DNA of 6,787 nt from JANLWK01 sp031364505 (GTDB taxonomy: Bacteria > Eisenbacteria > RBG-16-71-46): positions 1 through 6,787 of the forward strand of contig JANLWK010000304.1 in the NCBI GenBank assembly GCA_031364505.1, written 5' to 3'. Shown here piece by piece: positions 1 through 3,600 of the stretch. The notes under the pieces were generated by a model. The model was given only the letters and a program-made list of their open reading frames with translations, had not been told where the DNA came from and did not search any database. Numbering within the stretch: the stretch's first letter is position 1; each line of letters opens with the position of its first letter. Made by a program: the position numbers and the translations under genes.

Positions 1-219
1 ACGTTCTCGGTGGCGAAGGAAGCCCGCGTCCACCTCGGCCTGATCGACGTCCAGGGCCGTGAGGTCGCGGTGCTCACCGACGGGGTCTATCGCGCGGGCC
101 AGTACCGTGCCGCGTGGGACGGCGCCGGAAGCCGTGGCCAGGTGCCGATGGGGGTCTACTTCCTCCGCTACAACGTGGCGGGCAAGACCTTCACCAAGCG
201 TGTCGTCATCTCCCGATGA
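1..219 (+). CDS. C-terminal end of a secreted repeat-protein paralogue (FlgD-Ig / T9SS-like sorting domain), 5' partial
   Basis: The frame is open from the first base (Thr-Phe-Ser-Val...) to TGA at 217-219, giving 72 residues. The GTG at 10-12 should not be taken as a start, because the reading frame continues off the window edge. The fragment is the C-terminal part of a FlgD-Ig-like fold: the DVQGREVAVL strand, then GVYRAG, a WDG turn, a GVYFLRY strand and a final RVVISR. It aligns without gaps to the last 72 residues of the complete protein at 509-6394, with 50 identities, so it is the end of a paralogous gene. Such domains at the extreme C-terminus of FCB-group proteins often act as type IX secretion sorting signals; that role here is inferred. 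Everything upstream, including any repeats, is outside the window. A strong hairpin follows 31 bp after the stop. Confidence 0.88.
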   Translation, partial: TFSVAKEARVHLGLIDVQGREVAVLTDGVYRAGQYRAAWDGAGSRGQVPMGVYFLRYNVAGKTFTKRVVISR

Positions 220-250
220 TCTAAGGCGCTCGCAGCGTACGAGTTGGTTC

Positions 251-281
251 CTGCGGCCACCCCACCCCGGGGTGGCCGCAG
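251..281 (+). terminator. GC-rich hairpin, probable terminator of the upstream paralogue
   Basis: A perfect 13-bp stem pairs 251-263 (CTGCGGCCACCCC) with 269-281, with a 5-nt loop (ACCCC). It is followed by TGCTTTGG, so the U-tract is short and the structure is not a textbook intrinsic terminator. It lies 31 bp past the stop. An almost identical hairpin with the same GTGCTTT tail follows the next paralogue at 6427-6455, which supports a real function in 3'-end formation or mRNA stability. Confidence 0.7.
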
Positions 282-365
282 TGCTTTGGGCGAGAGATTC
301 CGCCCCCCAGGCTCGTCGAAGCATCCCCGTCGCGTTCCGACCGGGTTGTTATTCCACACCCGTGA

Positions 366-388
366 TCCGCCGATAACTCGGGCGGTGT
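366..388 (+). promoter_or_regulatory. Shared upstream element TCCGCCGATA...GCGGTGT (copy before the central gene)
   Basis: TCCGCCGATA (366-375) and GCGGTGT (382-388) are separated by 6 bases. The same two blocks occur upstream of the third gene (6583-6604) with a 5-base gap. CCGCC at 367-371 and GGCGG at 381-385 form a short inverted repeat in this copy. The element contains GATAAC, which weakly resembles a -10 box, but no well-placed -35 is seen (TTGTTA at 346-351 is 20 bases upstream). It lies 120 bases before the ATG. The remainder of the 220-508 spacer shows no gene. The role as promoter or operator is inferred only from conservation between the two paralogues. Confidence 0.3.
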
Positions 389-496
389 TCCCCATTCGGA
401 TTCGGGCACGCGCCGCGTCGAACGCCGCGGCCGTGCCTCGGGCGACTCCGCAACAGGCGCTGGCCTCCGCCCGGCTCGCCACGGACCGACAATCAC

Positions 497-502
497 GAGG
501 AG
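497..502 (+). promoter_or_regulatory. Ribosome binding site of the central gene
   Basis: GAGGAG lies six bases before ATG 509. An in-frame TTG at 506-508 would be only three bases from this site, so ATG 509 is the better start. The paralogue at 6648 shows the same arrangement, with AGGAGA five bases before its ATG. Confidence 0.75.
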
Positions 503-508
503 CCGTTG

Positions 509-604
509 ATGATCAGGAGTGCGATTCCCCTCACGCGACCCGGTATGGGCCTGCTCGCCGTCTTCACCGCCATCGGTCTCGTCGGAGCGGCGCCCGCCTG
601 GGCG
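509..604 (+). other. Sec signal peptide of the central protein
   Basis: Residues 1-32 have a short basic n-region (Arg3, Arg10), a hydrophobic core (GLLAVFTAIGLVG) and an APAWA end, with predicted signal peptidase I cleavage between Ala32 and Ala33. There is no lipobox cysteine at the junction, so a lipoprotein is unlikely. The paralogue at 6648 has a different n/h-region but the same GAAPAWA ending. Confidence 0.85.
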
Positions 605-3600
605 GCACGCACTCCCAACTCGGTCACCGTCGGCGCGGGCACCTGCTGGGGCGGCAGCGTCAGCTTCCCGATCAGCGTCGGGTCGACCGGCGCCGGTACG
701 GGGACTGGCACGCTGACAGGGCCCACGGGACTCCCTACCGGAGTCACGGCGGCCTACACGCACACCGCCATCAACTTCACCAATGCCGCTCCGACGGACA
801 CGGCGACCGTCGTGCTCACGATCGGCCCGACCGCGGCGGCGGGGACGACCCCCTTCACGGTCACGTGCAGTCCGGTGAGCGGCAACGGCTCGCTCGTGAT
901 CGCCGCGGCGGCGGGCATCTCGGTGCAGCCGCAGCCGGTGACCGTGTGCGTCGGCAACACGGCGAACTTCTCTGTCACGGCGAGCGGCAGCGGTTTGACG
1001 TACCAGTGGCGCAAGGGCGGCTCGAACATCGGCGGCGCGACGTCGAGCAGCTACACCACGCCGGTCACCGTGCTCGGCGACAACGGCGCCATCTATGACG
1101 TCGTGATCAAGTCGTCGTGCGCGGCGCAGAGGACCTCGAACGGCGCGACGCTCACCGTGACACCGAACAACACGATTGCCGCCTCCGCGGGCACCGGTGG
1201 CTCGATCTCGCCGAGCGGCAGCGTCGCCGTGAGCTGCGCCGGCAGCCAGTCGTTCACGATCTCAGCCGACGCCTGCCATGACCTCGCCGATGTCGTCGTG
1301 GACGGCGTGTCGAAGGGCGCGATCACGAGCTATTCGTTCACGAACGTTCTCGCCGGCCACACGATCACGGCGTCGTTCACGCAGAAGACCAACACGATCA
1401 ACGCCTCCGCCGGGGCCAACGGCAGTATCACACCCAGCGGGGCGACGGTCGTCAATTGCGGCGCAGGTCAGAGCTTCACGATCGCCGCCGCCTCGTGTTA
1501 CGACATCGCGGACGTCGTCGTGGACGGTGTGTCACGGGGCGCCGTGACCAGCTACGCGTTCGCGAATGTCACGGCCAACCATACGATCGCGGCATCGTTC
1601 GCATTGAAGACCTACACGATCAACGCCTCGGCCGGCGCCAACGGCGGCATCACGCCCAGTGGGGCGACCGGGGTCAATTGTGGTGCCGGCCAGGGCTATG
1701 CGATCGCGCCGAATCCCTGTTACAACATCGCCGACGTCCTCGTCGACGGCGTGTCGCGAGGCGCGGTGGCCAGCTACGCGTTCTCGAACGTGACGGCCAA
1801 CCACACGATCGCGGCGTCGTTCTCGCTGAGGACCTACGCGATCGACGCCTCGGCCGGCGCCGGAGGCGGCATCACGCCGAGCGGAGTGGCGACCCTGGGC
1901 TGTGGCAATGACGCGACCTACACGATCGCGGCGAACGCCTGCTACCACATCGCGGACGTCACCGTGGACGGCGGCTCGGTGGGTGCGGTGTCGAGTTATG
2001 CGTTCACGAACGTGACGGCGAACCACACCGTGTCGGCCACGTTCGCGATCGACACCCACACGATCGACGCCTCGGCCGGCGCCAACGGCAGCATCACGCC
2101 GTCGGGCCAGACCGGACTCGACTGCGGCGATGGCCAGAACTACACGATCACCCCGGATGCCTGCCACCACATCGCCGACGTCCTCGTGGATGGCGTGTCG
2201 GTGGGCACCGTGCCCTTCTACTCGTTCGCGAACGTACAGGCGAACCACACCATCAGCGCGTCGTTCGCGATCGACCAGTACACCATCGCGGCGACCGCCA
2301 GCCTGGGGGGCTCGATCAGCCCGACCGGGATCGTCGTCGTCGACTGCGGCGGCGACCAGTCGTTCACCATCGCGCCCGACGCCTGCCATCACCTCGTCGA
2401 CGTGACAGTCGACGGCGGCTCCGTCGGTGCCGTGACGAGCTACGCGTTCACGAACGTCCAGGCACCCCACGCGATCGCGGCGACCTTCGCGATCGACACC
2501 AACACGATCGACGCGAACGCCGGGTCCAACGGTAGCGTGAGCCCGGCCGGCGCGAACGGTGTCGACTGCGGGACGAACCTGAGCGTCACGATCACCCCGG
2601 ATGCCTGTTACCACGTCGCCGACGTCGAAGTCGACGGTGGTTCGGTGGGCGCGGTGACGAACTGGGACTTCACGAATGTCCAGGCCAACCACACGCTGAA
2701 CGCGACGTTCTCCATCGACACGTACTCGATCGAGGCCGGTGCGGGTGCGGGCGGCAGCATCACCCCGTCGGGAACCGCCTCGCTCGACTGCGGCGACGAC
2801 CCAAGCTATGCGATCGCGGCCGACCCGTGCTACCACGTCGTCGACGTCACCGTCGACGGCGGCTCCGTCGGTGCCGTGACGAGCTACGACTTCACGAACG
2901 TCCAGGCGAATCACACGATCGACGCCACGTTTGCGATCGACACCTACACCATCGACGCCTCGGGTGGCGCCGGCGGCAGCGTGAGCCCGAACGGCTCCAC
3001 CGTGGTGAACTGCGGCGGCGATCAGAGCGTCACGATCGACGCGGATGCCTGCTGGCACGTCGTCGACGTCGAGGTGGACGGCGGCTCGGTGGGCGCCGTG
3101 ACGAACTGGGACTTCACGAACGTACAGGCGAACCACACGATCTCGGCCACGTTCGCAATCGACACCTACACGATCGACGCCTCGGCCGGCGCGGGCGGCA
3201 GCGTCAGCCCGAACGGCTCCACGGTCGTCAATTGCGGCGACGATCAGAGTGTGGCGATCACGCCCGATCCGGCGTACCACGTCGTCGACGTCGAAGTGGA
3301 TGGCGGCTCCGTGGGCCCGGTGACGAACTGGGACTTCGACGAGGTCCAGGCCAACCACACCGTGTCCGCGACATTCGCGATCGACACGTACACGGTCGAC
3401 GCGAGCGCAGGACCGGGCGGCGGCATCAGCGCCTCGGGCACGACCGTCCTCGACTCCGGCGATGACCTGAGCCTTACGATCACCCCGGACGCGTGCTACC
3501 ACGTGGACGACGTCCTGGTCGACGGCGGCTCGGTCGGTGCCGTGACCTCCTATGCGTTCACGAACGTCGTCGCGAACCACACGATCAGCGCAACGTTCGC

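Noticed and set aside
346..377. TTGTTA and GATAAC as a sigma70 promoter.
   Set aside because: The spacing is 20 bases, the -10 match is weak, and the -35 is not conserved before the third gene.
506..508. TTG as the start codon of the central gene.
   Set aside because: It is only three bases from GAGGAG, while ATG 509 has a proper six-base spacing and matches the start arrangement of the paralogue at 6648.
244..1098. An open frame crossing the first terminator hairpin and the start of the central gene.
   Set aside because: It starts inside the spacer without an RBS, overlaps the signal-peptide region in another frame and gives Arg/His/Gly-rich low-complexity protein.
2827..3465. Several + strand open frames in the array encoding Arg-rich proteins (for example here, 4381-4572 and 4825-5070).
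   Set aside because: They are +1/+2 shadows of the 74-codon repeats, Arg-rich as expected when GC-rich DNA is read out of frame. None has a separate RBS or domain.
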